Below are positions 33,510 through 40,916 of a stretch of 40,935 bases of DNA, in pieces. Each line of letters begins with the position of its first letter. The first letter of the stretch is position 1. The notes below the pieces were generated by a model. That model had not been told where the DNA came from, did no database searches, and worked only from the letters and a program-made list of their open reading frames with translations. Source of the stretch: Peptococcaceae bacterium (GTDB taxonomy: Bacteria > Bacillota > Desulfitobacteriia > Desulfitobacteriales > Syntrophobotulaceae); assembly GCA_012839895.1 (NCBI GenBank), contig DUML01000065.1:1-40935 (forward strand), given 5' to 3'. Position numbers and translations under genes: made by a program.

Positions 33510-33524
33510 TTATAATAATTATAA
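33510..33524. promoter_or_regulatory. Exact match to the PerR box consensus
   Basis: TTATAATAATTATAA is a perfect palindrome and a 15/15 match to TTATAATNATTATAA. It lies between two convergent genes, upstream of neither. The surrounding 80 bases are almost pure A/T, so a chance match is possible. Confidence 0.35.
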
Positions 33525-33577
33525 TTCCAAATATATTTGAAATACTTTGTTATACTTATTTCAAACCTTAAAAGGTA

Positions 33578-33606
33578 TAAAAATAAAGGAGCTAATCAGC
33601 TCCTTT
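33578..33606 (-). terminator. Terminator overlapping the end of mecA
   Basis: AAAGGAGC (33606-33599) and GCTCCTTT (33592-33585) form an eight-base perfect stem on the minus strand, followed by ATTTTTAT. The mecA TAG stop codon overlaps the loop and the start of the descending arm. Confidence 0.8.
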
Positions 33607-34218
33607 ACCATTTCCCAATTTCTTTAGATATCTCAGGGCGTTTTCCTCGATCAGCATTTCGCCATGCTCTTTGAGGAAAACCTCCGCTATCATTATCGAT
33701 TCACCAAATTCATCCAGAATAGCCTCGGCAATTTTTTTCTTCCTCGGAGTACCCAGCTTACTTAAAGTTAAATAGTATTCATCTTCATAGATATAAAGTC
33801 CAGACTGAACACCAGGCATTTCCGGCAGGAGGCGGGCCGCAGAAATAACATCTTCCAAGTCGGCAAAGACATAAACCCATTCTTGTTCGGAAGCTACTTT
33901 GCACGTTGACCGCGCCGCCTTTTTCTTATCAGCAAAACTGGACTGGATAATATGATTTATTTCGTTTTCAATATGATCTTCCTGTTTAATAACCGTAATA
34001 ACGAATTCCTCTTCGGAAGCAATTGTAGCTTGGATCCAGAAAGGCTGATCAAGATTAAAACCGACTTCTTCTCTGGCCTTGGAAATTAGTTCCCAAAAGA
34101 ATTGCTCAGTTCGGGCTGATCGCTGGAAAAAATCAGCTAGGGAAATATTGCGGTCTGCTAGTTCGGTAAAGGAGATAAAAATGCGAACAGTATTGTCATT
34201 AACTTTTAGAATGCGCAT
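33592..34218 (-). CDS. mecA: Adaptor protein MecA family
   Basis: ClpC adaptor that delivers substrates (in B. subtilis ComK and others) to ClpCP. The N-terminal substrate-binding module (MRILKVNDNTVRIFISFTEL and the ERT-like SARTEQFFWELISKAREE) is followed by a charged linker and the C-terminal ClpC-binding module (FADLEDVISAARLLPEMPG, SGLYIYEDEYYLTL). 208 aa, family-sized. ATG 34218 has SD AAAGGAG. Its leader contains a seven-base inverted repeat, CTTAACC/GGTTAAG (34239-34259), just before the SD. No competence genes are nearby. Confidence 0.88.
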   Translation of the reverse strand: MRILKVNDNTVRIFISFTELADRNISLADFFQRSARTEQFFWELISKAREEVGFNLDQPFWIQATIASEEEFVITVIKQEDHIENEINHIIQSSFADKKKAARSTCKVASEQEWVYVFADLEDVISAARLLPEMPGVQSGLYIYEDEYYLTLSKLGTPRKKKIAEAILDEFGESIMIAEVFLKEHGEMLIEENALRYLKKLGNGKGAD

Positions 34219-34289
34219 GACATTCCACTCTCCTTTCCCTTAACCTGCCTTGGGTTAAGATTACTTTTTTGAGAGATTCCTTTTATTAT

Positions 34290-34298
34290 ATTATAGCA
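34290..34298 (-). promoter_or_regulatory. Extended -10 promoter candidate for mecA
   Basis: TGCTATAAT on the minus strand is a perfect TATAAT with the TGn extension, about 75 bases before the mecA ATG. No good -35 is seen at 17 bases. Confidence 0.4.
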
Positions 34299-34370
34299 TA
34301 GTTAGTCAATATACTTATGCCATAAACTTCCAAGTAAAAGTATATGTTATTATATGACAGCATTAGCAAT

Positions 34371-34829
34371 TTAGGTTAATACTATGCACCAAAAAACTTC
34401 TTTTCTTCTTGGTAAATAAACAATTTCAACCTGATCTCCGGATTTTAACTTTAAATAAGTACCGGAGTCAATTCTAACCGTCAGTTTTTCCTCGCCGCAC
34501 CTGACATTCAAATAATAATCGTCTCGCCGACCCCCCGTCCTTACTTCCAGAGAATCAACCTGTCCTTTGGCCAAAGCCGGTTTCTCCATCCAATCACCAT
34601 AACTTAAAACAAACATTTGAGTGTAAATTGCCAAAACGATGATGGTTAAGGCCAAACGCAGGGAAACTAAGAGCCGACGGCTAAAAGTTGGTTTCTTGTC
34701 TGCGTAATTAATCTTAATTAACTTAAAAGCCCTTGTTCCTAAAAACAAATAGATAAGAAAAAGACCGCAAAGTGCCGGCCAACTTATCCTAAGCAAATAT
34801 TGATAATAGTCTAAATACATATTCTCCAT
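34371..34829 (-). CDS. Hypothetical two-segment membrane protein
   Basis: 152 aa of unknown function. There are two hydrophobic segments (about residues 14-31 and 53-75) joined by a basic loop (RAFKLIKINYADKKPTFSRRL). A soluble C-terminal domain of about 70 residues looks beta-rich (QVDSLEVRTGG, YYLNVRCGEEKLTVRID) and resembles small OB/SH3-like membrane-linked domains, though I cannot name a family. The start is uncertain: ATG 34829 has no SD and ATG 34820 is close to GGAGA. It lies 79 bases after cheW and may be transcribed with it. Confidence 0.7.
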   Translation of the reverse strand: MENMYLDYYQYLLRISWPALCGLFLIYLFLGTRAFKLIKINYADKKPTFSRRLLVSLRLALTIIVLAIYTQMFVLSYGDWMEKPALAKGQVDSLEVRTGGRRDDYYLNVRCGEEKLTVRIDSGTYLKLKSGDQVEIVYLPRRKEVFWCIVLT

Positions 34830-34908
34830 GTTAGAAGAGATATCTCTTACACAATAACATAAATATAAAATACTTTCAATTTACTGTCAAGTCTGGAAAA
34901 AAGATTTA

Positions 34909-35352
34909 TTATGTATTTTCAGCAATCAAATCCTGAAGCAGCTTTAGTTCCTCCTCCTGTAAAAGGCCTTCAGGCTTAAGCAGGATAATGATTCGCTCCT
35001 GAAGATTAATTAAACCCCCAAGCATTGGGGATTTAAGAAGCGCCGGCGGTGGAGACACTTCCTCGAAAAATTTCACCTCTTTGACTTCCTCTACAGCCAA
35101 AGCCACAAGACTGCTTTTTATCTCAATAATAATAGCATATTGAAGTTCTTGGACCTGCCGGACATCAAACCTCTTATGAAGATCAAGGAGCGGAATTGCT
35201 TGACCACGGATATTAATAAGCCCTTTAACATCTGCAAATACCTGAGGGACAGGATAAATTTTCTCCAAACGGGCAATTTCCCGTACATCTTCAATTGGAA
35301 TACCATACTCTTCCTTACCTAAAGTAAAAACTACTGTTTGCAATTCCCACAC
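34909..35352 (-). CDS. cheW: Chemotaxis coupling protein CheW
   Basis: 147 aa, a single CheW domain that bridges chemoreceptors and the kinase CheA. The double beta-barrel motifs are present: QTVVFTLGKEEYGIPIEDV, KGLINIRGQAIPLLDLHKRF and the closing LGGLINLQERIIILLKPE. The frame opens at GTG 35352, with TTG 35343 as an alternative; the SD (AGGCGGT) is poor. It follows the flagellar operon after a 107-base gap filled with 23-bp tandem repeats. No cheA or other che gene is in view. Confidence 0.92.
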   Translation of the reverse strand: MWELQTVVFTLGKEEYGIPIEDVREIARLEKIYPVPQVFADVKGLINIRGQAIPLLDLHKRFDVRQVQELQYAIIIEIKSSLVALAVEEVKEVKFFEEVSPPPALLKSPMLGGLINLQERIIILLKPEGLLQEEELKLLQDLIAENT

Positions 35353-35377
35353 CGCCTATATATGAATCTATCTTAAT

Positions 35378-35455
35378 TCTATCTTATTTCTATAGCTAGT
35401 TCTATCCTATTTCTATAGCTAGTTCTATCCTATTTCTATAGCTAGTTCTATCCTA
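35378..35455. repeat. 23-bp tandem repeat, 3.4 copies
   Basis: Units at 35378-35400, 35401-35423 and 35424-35446, each TCTATC(C/T)TATTTCTATAG plus CTAGT, with a nine-base partial copy at 35447-35455. Units 2 and 3 are identical and unit 1 differs by one base. They fill the gap between cheW and the flagellar gene. The unit contains the palindromes CTATAG and CTAG. Confidence 0.95.
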
Positions 35456-35459
35456 AACC

Positions 35460-36230
35460 CTATACCCTTCCGATTTCGTTAACTGTTTTTTGCAACAAGT
35501 TGTCATTCGTCTGAATAACCTTTTGATTAGCAGCATAAGCTTTGCTTACTTGAAGTGTCTTCACCATCTGGGAAACTAGTTCGACATTTGATTCCTCAAC
35601 ATAACCCTGGTGGATTCTTACTTCTTCCGGCAAAGCTTCTTGCGGCTCCACAGTGGAAATAAAAAGTTCCGTAAGCCCATCCTTTTGCAGAGCTTCAGCC
35701 GGAATGTTTACTATTCTTATCTTGCCCAAAATTTGATGGTTATCTTTATCTCTAATAGTGCCGTCCATATCGACAATGAAATCTTCCGGTAGAGGACCAA
35801 TCATCCCGTTTTCCCCTAAGACCATATTGCCGCCGGCCGTTCTTAGCATTCCGGCCGGATCCAAGACAAAATGCCCATTTCTGGTATACCTCTCGCCCTG
35901 CAAAGTCTCAACAACAAAATAACCCTCTGAATTTAAAGCCAAATCGGTCTTAACTCCCGTCTCGCGAAGTTGGCCTGGTTTAGAACTATAATACTTACGA
36001 GCGGCATAAACACCTGTTCCCATAATTCCTAACGGCACTTTTTCTAAGCTTCCGTCAAGAGAAGAACGGGTATCTAATCTGTTCACCAGCAGCCTGGGAA
36101 AAGAAGTCACCTGTTCACTTTCCTGCCGGTAACCCGGATGATGTAAATTCTCTATGTTTTCTCGAATTGAATTACTTTGTTGGTCGCAAAGCAGCATGCC
36201 GGAAGCCGCAGTATATAATCCGCGCAGCAA
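35460..36230 (-). CDS. Flagellar rod protein, FlgF/FlgG (FlhO/FlhP) family
   Basis: Basal-body rod-family protein of about 256 aa. It starts LRGLYTAASGML and ends with the rod C-terminal motif VEESNVELVSQMVKTLQVSKAYAANQKVIQT. The middle domain carries DLALNSEGYFVVETLQGERYTRNGHF. The usual N-terminal heptad motif (NNIANVNTPGYK) is eroded to NSIRENIENLHHPGYRQE. I place the start at TTG 36230, giving MLRGLYTAASGM behind AGGTGGTGA; GTG codons at 36242 and 36239 are alternatives. Last gene of the flagellar operon. Confidence 0.85.
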   Translation of the reverse strand: MLRGLYTAASGMLLCDQQSNSIRENIENLHHPGYRQESEQVTSFPRLLVNRLDTRSSLDGSLEKVPLGIMGTGVYAARKYYSSKPGQLRETGVKTDLALNSEGYFVVETLQGERYTRNGHFVLDPAGMLRTAGGNMVLGENGMIGPLPEDFIVDMDGTIRDKDNHQILGKIRIVNIPAEALQKDGLTELFISTVEPQEALPEEVRIHQGYVEESNVELVSQMVKTLQVSKAYAANQKVIQTNDNLLQKTVNEIGRV

Positions 36231-36266
36231 GAATCTCACCACCTAAATTTAAAAGGATAACAAAAC

Positions 36267-36671
36267 CTAACTTTGAATAACCTGGCGGAGCATATTAAGG
36301 TGAGCGGTTAAAGATGTAGCCAAAGCGTTATATTGGAGAGTATTTTGAGCCAATCTGGACATTTCTTGATCAATGTCAACATTGTTCCCATCATTGCGAA
36401 AAGAAGTACTGTAATCTTGAATTACCAAATCATTGCTCCAAGTACCTACCCCAGACAAATGCCCCGGTAAAGTCCTCTTAAGTTCAATGCTTTTTGTTTC
36501 CCCATCCTTAAGAATTGCCTGCAGGACTTGCTGAAAGTCAACATCGGAGCGTTTAAAATTGGGTGTATCAACATTGGCGATATTATCCGCCAAGACTTTA
36601 TGGCGCAAACTTAGGCCATTCAGCCCGCTTTCTAACAGATTTAAAACTTTGGAATCCAGCCAACTTGCCAT
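36267..36671 (-). CDS. flgB: Flagellar basal-body rod protein FlgB
   Basis: Proximal rod protein. The N-terminal rod motif SLRHKVLADNIANVDTPNFKRSDVDF, the GNNVDIDQEMSRLAQNTLQYN segment and the C-terminal helix are typical. 134 aa. ATG 36671 follows the flgG stop by two bases with SD GAGGGG. In most genomes flgB is followed at once by flgC and fliE; here it is followed by a FlgF-like gene and neither flgC nor fliE is present. Confidence 0.93.
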   Translation of the reverse strand: MASWLDSKVLNLLESGLNGLSLRHKVLADNIANVDTPNFKRSDVDFQQVLQAILKDGETKSIELKRTLPGHLSGVGTWSNDLVIQDYSTSFRNDGNNVDIDQEMSRLAQNTLQYNALATSLTAHLNMLRQVIQS

Positions 36672-36673
36672 TC

Positions 36674-37480
36674 TTATCCCCTCATCATAATAGCCTGCTG
36701 CAGCATTTCATCCTGAGTCTTTATAATTCTTAAATCAAATTGATAAGCTCGTTGAGCTTCAATTAAATTTGCTATGGCTCTAACAAGATCGGTATTGGAT
36801 TTTTCCAACATTCCCGCTTTAATTTCCCCGTAACCATTTTCGCCGGGAATTCCGGCCACGGCTTCCCCGGAAGCTGCAGTCGGCAGGTAAATATTCTGCC
36901 CTATTTGTTCCAAACCATCAGGGTTATTAAAGTCGTAAAGCCTAATTTGCCCCAACTCGATTAATTCCTGCTCTCCATCGCTTGGATTCGTTTCCCGCTC
37001 ATCCAGTAAAAAACCCAGGATAGTACCATCTGAATTAATACTTATCTCCGTAGCATTAGCGGGAATGTTGATCTGTGGATAAAGTAGCATTCCCTCATTA
37101 TTAACAAGATTCCCTTTACCATCAGGGCGGAAAGAGCCAACTCGAGTATAACCAAGTTTGCCGTCCGGAGTTCTTATTTGGAAAAAGCCTTTCCCCTGGA
37201 TAGCCATATCCCAGGTAATGCCGGTTTCGACCAAAGAACCTTGGCTAAAATCAACTCTTCGTCCAAGATACATATTTCTGTCCGCTGCCCAAACATTATC
37301 TCCGCCCGGCATTACCCCGCCGTACTCTGCAATGGTATTACTTCTCTCCCGCAGGTCATAGGTTTCTTCAATGGCTAAAAGCCCTTCTTTAAAAGCCGTG
37401 GTATTAATATTGGCGATGTTATTGGCGATAATATCAATATGCCTTTGCAATGTCTCAAAATACTCTGTCGAAACCTTCAT
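36674..37480 (-). CDS. flgG: Flagellar basal-body rod protein FlgG/FlgF type
   Basis: 268 aa rod protein. Rod motif HIDIIANNIANINTTAFKE near the N-terminus, central WDMAIQGKGFFQIRTPDGKLGYTR, and C-terminal LEKSNTDLVRAIANLIEAQRAYQFDLRIIKTQDEMLQQA, the last diagnostic of FlgG-like proteins. Start ATG 37480, eight bases after AAGGAG; TTG 37486 is possible. Two bases from flgB, so co-translated. FlgF versus FlgG cannot be settled by reading alone. Confidence 0.88.
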   Translation of the reverse strand: MKVSTEYFETLQRHIDIIANNIANINTTAFKEGLLAIEETYDLRERSNTIAEYGGVMPGGDNVWAADRNMYLGRRVDFSQGSLVETGITWDMAIQGKGFFQIRTPDGKLGYTRVGSFRPDGKGNLVNNEGMLLYPQINIPANATEISINSDGTILGFLLDERETNPSDGEQELIELGQIRLYDFNNPDGLEQIGQNIYLPTAASGEAVAGIPGENGYGEIKAGMLEKSNTDLVRAIANLIEAQRAYQFDLRIIKTQDEMLQQAIMMRG

Positions 37481-37531
37481 GCTCAAAAACTCCTTAAGTT
37501 ATTCTCTTTTGAGGAGAGCAAATCCTTTTAA

Positions 37532-37572
37532 TTTATAGAAATAATTATCTATTTTATAGAAATAATTCTCTA
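37532..37572. repeat. 21-bp imperfect tandem duplication
   Basis: TTTATAGAAATAATT followed by ATCTA or CTCTA occurs at 37532 and 37553 in the flgE-flgG gap. Confidence 0.8.
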
Positions 37573-37579
37573 AAAATTA

Positions 37580-38464
37580 TTAGCTACGTTTTAATTCTAT
37601 TAGCTCCTGCAGAATGGTATCAGATACGGTAATCACCCTGGAATTGGCCTGAAAACCGCGTTGGGTAACAATCATATCCGTAAACTCCTGCGCAAGGTCA
37701 ACATTGGACATTTCCAAAGTATTAGGAACAATAGTTCCTCGGCCGTCTTTACCAGCCGTCCCAATATTGGCATCTCCGGAGTTATTGCTTTGGGTAAATA
37801 AGTTATTGCCTACGGCAGTCAAACCGGCTTCATTAGGGAATTTGGCAATAACAATCTTATACATCGGCTGAGTAATGGATGTAGAACCATCGCTGAAAAC
37901 CCCGGTAATAACCCCGTTTTGGTCAATACTATAGCTAGTTAACTTGTGGTCGGGATCCGTATCCGAAGGATCTCCCAAGCTGAATTTGATGGTTTCGGTA
38001 GCAGTTCCATCATCTGGGAAAGAAGAACCATCGTACTTATAACCTTGGACAAAAGCCCCTGTTGTCAGGTCAATTAAATTACCGGACTTATCAAAACCGA
38101 AATTGCCGCTGCGAGTATAAACCATATTGCCGCCCAGTTCCAAGACAAACATCCCTGAGCCTTGAATCATCATATCAGTTTCCTTACCTGTATACTGGGT
38201 ACTACCCTGACCCATAACTATATCTACGGAACCTAAAGTTGAACCTAATCCTATCATTATTCCGTTAGTTCCGCCGTAAGCAGGGGTAGGCGCATCATCC
38301 GGCGCCGATGCTCCCTGAAGAGCCTGGCTAAGCATGGTAGCAAAAGTTGCCCTGGATTTTTTATAACCCGGAGTATTGACATTGGCAATATTGTTACCTA
38401 TCACATCCATACTGATTTGATGGTTTTTTAAACCGGTAATGGCGGAATACAATGAACGCATCAT
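37580..38464 (-). CDS. flgE: Flagellar hook protein FlgE (short form)
   Basis: 294 aa. N-terminal MRSLYSAITGLKNHQISMDVIGNNIANVNTPGYKKSRATF, central MMIQGSGMFVLELGGNMVYTRSGNFGFDKSGNLI and C-terminal LEMSNVDLAQEFTDMIVTQRGFQANSRVITVSD are hook/rod motifs, with a D1-like variable middle. It sits right after flgD (the hook cap), as FlgE does elsewhere. It is short for a hook protein, like B. subtilis FlgG/FlgE. ATG 38464, SD GGAGGG at nine bases. Confidence 0.9.
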   Translation of the reverse strand: MMRSLYSAITGLKNHQISMDVIGNNIANVNTPGYKKSRATFATMLSQALQGASAPDDAPTPAYGGTNGIMIGLGSTLGSVDIVMGQGSTQYTGKETDMMIQGSGMFVLELGGNMVYTRSGNFGFDKSGNLIDLTTGAFVQGYKYDGSSFPDDGTATETIKFSLGDPSDTDPDHKLTSYSIDQNGVITGVFSDGSTSITQPMYKIVIAKFPNEAGLTAVGNNLFTQSNNSGDANIGTAGKDGRGTIVPNTLEMSNVDLAQEFTDMIVTQRGFQANSRVITVSDTILQELIELKRS

Positions 38465-38538
38465 AAGGCATGACCCTCCAATTACTTTTGATTAATCCAA
38501 TTACTTTAATAATAACTTTTATTTCTAAATTACTTTAA

Positions 38539-39093
38539 TCAAATTTGCTTCTCGTCCGCAATCTCTCCTGTTTCTTCAGAGGGCTCTACCTCAGGGAGCC
38601 CTTCTCCAGGGATACCTTCTTCAGAAAGCTCCTCTTCAGGAATTTCCTCGCCTATCGCTTCTTTTATTTCAATGATGTTTTCCAGGTTGACTAAAGTATC
38701 CCCAATCATTACCTGCAAGAAACTATCACTTAATTTTATAGAATTAATCCGGCCGAAAACTTCTTGTCCGGTATTATCTATGCCCACCGCTTCTTTGCCG
38801 ATAAGAGCCGCACCTTGGGTTAATAACGACTGGTTAAGTAGCATGTTCATACTTGTACGCATAGCCTCAAGGGAATTGTACATTTTAATCGTTTGTTCCA
38901 AAGCACTAAACTGAGCCATTTGGGCAATAAACTCGGTATCTTGCATAGGATTCATTGGGTCTTGATTGCGGAGCTGCGCGATTAAAAGTTTAAGAAATTC
39001 ATCTTTGCCCAGCTCTTGGTTTGGAATTTTAGATTCTGGCTTGGAATATAGGGAGTTGTAGTTAGAATAATTAGGGCCATATACAGTAGGCAT
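38539..39093 (-). CDS. flgD: Flagellar hook assembly (cap) protein FlgD
   Basis: Scaffold needed for hook polymerisation. The conserved N-terminus is LGKDEFLKLLIAQLRNQDPMNPMQDTEFIAQMAQFSALEQ; a short QGAALIGKEAVGIDNTGQEVFG domain follows. The last 45 residues are a strongly acidic tail rich in Glu, Pro and Gly (EEIPEEELSEEGIPGEGLPE), which replaces the Ig/tudor part of enterobacterial FlgD. 184 aa. ATG 39093 with SD AGGAGG, 16 bases after fliK. Confidence 0.94.
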   Translation of the reverse strand: MPTVYGPNYSNYNSLYSKPESKIPNQELGKDEFLKLLIAQLRNQDPMNPMQDTEFIAQMAQFSALEQTIKMYNSLEAMRTSMNMLLNQSLLTQGAALIGKEAVGIDNTGQEVFGRINSIKLSDSFLQVMIGDTLVNLENIIEIKEAIGEEIPEEELSEEGIPGEGLPEVEPSEETGEIADEKQI

Positions 39094-39109
39094 CTTGCTT
39101 TCCTCCTAA

Positions 39110-40594
39110 TTAAGCACTGACATTTATCCTGCTACCGGAACCACTGCCGGTATAATAGGCAGCGGCTTTAAATAGAGGGGTGTTTTCCTCTTCCAACTCC
39201 TGATAGGAATAATTGCTGCCAAATCTAGAAAATTCCCTCTCGCTTTCCCTATTGCCATTGTCTTGCTGAGCCATTTCAAAATTACCGCAGTTCACACCCA
39301 ACTCAACAAGGCCATTTTTGAGGTCTTGGAGATGGCTCTGCAGGATAAAACTTGTAGCTTGTTCCGAAGCATGAAGGACGAGATGAACCAAACCGTTTTC
39401 CAGACGCAGCAAAACCTTAACTTTTCCCAGTTCTTCCGGTTGAAGCTGAATTGTCAACTCCTTGATTTCCTTTTCCGTATTAAATTTCTGTTTGAAAAGG
39501 GACTCAAGGACTTGCGACCAGACTTTAGAGGTTTCAACTGAGTCCTGGATTCTGTTCTCTAAAGGGGCTTCCGAAATGTTCATTTCATAAGCTCTGTTCC
39601 CTGTTTGAGCTATTTGCCAATCACTTTGTTTACCTGAAAATTGTTTTTCAGATTGGTTTTCCCTTTGCTCCTCTTGCGCTAAGGGCTGTTCAGGAAATTT
39701 GGTGCTCTGCTCTCCGGACCCACTCCCCAGTTCAAGCTTGCCGGAAAGCTCCTGAAGTTGCTTACCTATTTGTACTATATAATCATCCAACTCCGTAGAA
39801 ACGAGAGTCGCAAACTCTCTTGCCTTGGGACTGGGATTCCCTTCCAACCCTAAGGCTTTTACGGCCGCAGCATCCACTCGAACCTTATTATCCAGCTGAG
39901 TTTCATTTTCCGTTTTAAATTGATAAGTTAGCTCATCTGGATTTACAACAACATTCTGTTTGGGAATAACGCTAACTTGTCTTTGTCCTGAAACCTTGGC
40001 CAGCTCAGCTCTCAAAACAGTAGCCTCTTCTTCGCCCAAAATCCTGGCCAGTTCAGCTTTTAAAAATTTTGCCTCTTTTTCCCTTAAGGGTCTTGCCCCT
40101 CCATCAAATAAAGAACTTGACTGTAATGAAGAATCTACCTGTTCTTCTCCTAAAATTACAGCCGGTTCGCTCTGAAGCACACTATAGCCTTTCGGCAAAG
40201 ATTTGGGAAACTCAGAAGCTAACAAAGTCTTAACAACCTGCCAAGGATCGCTAACTTGATCCTGGGAAATGTTCAAGTTCTGCCCGCCGTTTAATCCGGA
40301 ATTGGCCTCCTTGCCTGCCGGAAATAAATCCTGAAGAATTTGGATATAAGCGTTTTGTCCCAAAATCATTTCAGCGCTTGAGTTTTCCTCCCCTGGGACA
40401 GGCTTATACGCCAATAATTCTTCAGCTCTTTGCCCCGCCGCCAGGACCGGTTTGTCCGAAACATTGTCCATAACATTATTAAGAAGGAGCGAAAAAAGAA
40501 GAATGTCTTCAAAAGAATTCCCTTCTTTTCCCTCCCATTGCTCATGCCGGCTTCCCTCGGCACTTCCTAGCGGCAGAACATTGATAATATTCAT
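39110..40594 (-). CDS. fliK: Flagellar hook-length control protein FliK
   Basis: Secreted ruler that sets hook length and switches export specificity. 494 aa. A long, Gln/Glu/Ser-rich, poorly conserved ruler part includes a duplicated helix (LKAELARILGEEEAT and LRAELAKVSGQ, near residues 180-210). The C-terminal Flg_hook domain is clear: KELTIQLQPEELGKVKVLLRLENGLVHLVL with the LGV...G close. ATG 40594 follows AAGGAGGTGA. First gene of the operon, behind a candidate sigma-D promoter at 40630-40657. Confidence 0.92.
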   Translation of the reverse strand: MNIINVLPLGSAEGSRHEQWEGKEGNSFEDILLFSLLLNNVMDNVSDKPVLAAGQRAEELLAYKPVPGEENSSAEMILGQNAYIQILQDLFPAGKEANSGLNGGQNLNISQDQVSDPWQVVKTLLASEFPKSLPKGYSVLQSEPAVILGEEQVDSSLQSSSLFDGGARPLREKEAKFLKAELARILGEEEATVLRAELAKVSGQRQVSVIPKQNVVVNPDELTYQFKTENETQLDNKVRVDAAAVKALGLEGNPSPKAREFATLVSTELDDYIVQIGKQLQELSGKLELGSGSGEQSTKFPEQPLAQEEQRENQSEKQFSGKQSDWQIAQTGNRAYEMNISEAPLENRIQDSVETSKVWSQVLESLFKQKFNTEKEIKELTIQLQPEELGKVKVLLRLENGLVHLVLHASEQATSFILQSHLQDLKNGLVELGVNCGNFEMAQQDNGNRESEREFSRFGSNYSYQELEEENTPLFKAAAYYTGSGSGSRINVSA

Positions 40595-40629
40595 TATTTC
40601 GCCTCACCTCCTTACCTTACCTAACAAAT

Positions 40630-40657
40630 ATATCGTCAGAAAGGCTCGGAGACTTTA
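40630..40657 (-). promoter_or_regulatory. Candidate sigma-D (sigma-28) promoter of the flagellar operon
   Basis: On the minus strand TAAAGTCT (40657-40650), 12 bases, then GACGATAT (40637-40630). The sigma-D consensus is TAAA-N14-16-GCCGATAT; here TAAA is exact, the spacer counted from TAAA is 16, and the -10 matches 7 of 8. It is 36 bases before the fliK ATG. Confidence 0.65.
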
Positions 40658-40674
40658 GATTTTCTTTAAGCCTG

Positions 40675-40778
40675 TCCTGAAAGATCCTTCCGTCGTTCCT
40701 CCTTCAAGATGAAAAGGTTGTAAAGTTCCTTTGTTGCACTCAGGAAAAGATCCTTCGGGCTTCGCCCTCAGGATGACA
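40675..40778. repeat. Two copies of a REP-like palindromic repeat
   Basis: Copy B (about 40741-40778) contains ATCCT-TC-GGGC-TTC-GCCC-TC-AGGAT, a near-perfect inverted repeat. Copy A (about 40675-40712) has the same AAGATCCTTC start and a degraded right half ending AAGATGA. Sequences of the type GATCCTTCG...CTCAGGATGACA are common dispersed repeats in bacterial genomes. Confidence 0.6.
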
Positions 40779-40916
40779 TAAAGAATGAATCAGGATTACC
40801 TAGAAAATAAAGGTTCTATAATAAATGTTGGGGTAACCAGCAGGAAAAAACAAAGCATAAGCGAAAACCTACCGGGTAAATAAACCCACCACGATCATTT
40901 ACAGGAGGTTTTCCTT

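Larger units (their letters stand above)
40595..40916. other. 322-base divergent region between fliK and a plus-strand gene
   Basis: Contains the fliK SD and sigma-D-type promoter (40606-40657), a pair of dispersed-repeat-like sequences (40675-40778), a plus-strand TATAAT at 40817-40822 without a good -35, and a small stem GGGT/ACCC (40874-40886) before the plus-strand SD. No open frame with an SD lies inside it. Confidence 0.7.

Noticed and set aside
35378-35455. CRISPR array
   Set aside because: The 23-bp units are contiguous with no spacers and no cas genes are near.
40823-40908. Riboswitch (for example c-di-GMP) before the plus-strand gene
   Set aside because: Some short matches (AACC, AAAGC) occur but the conserved core and stems of the known classes are not there.
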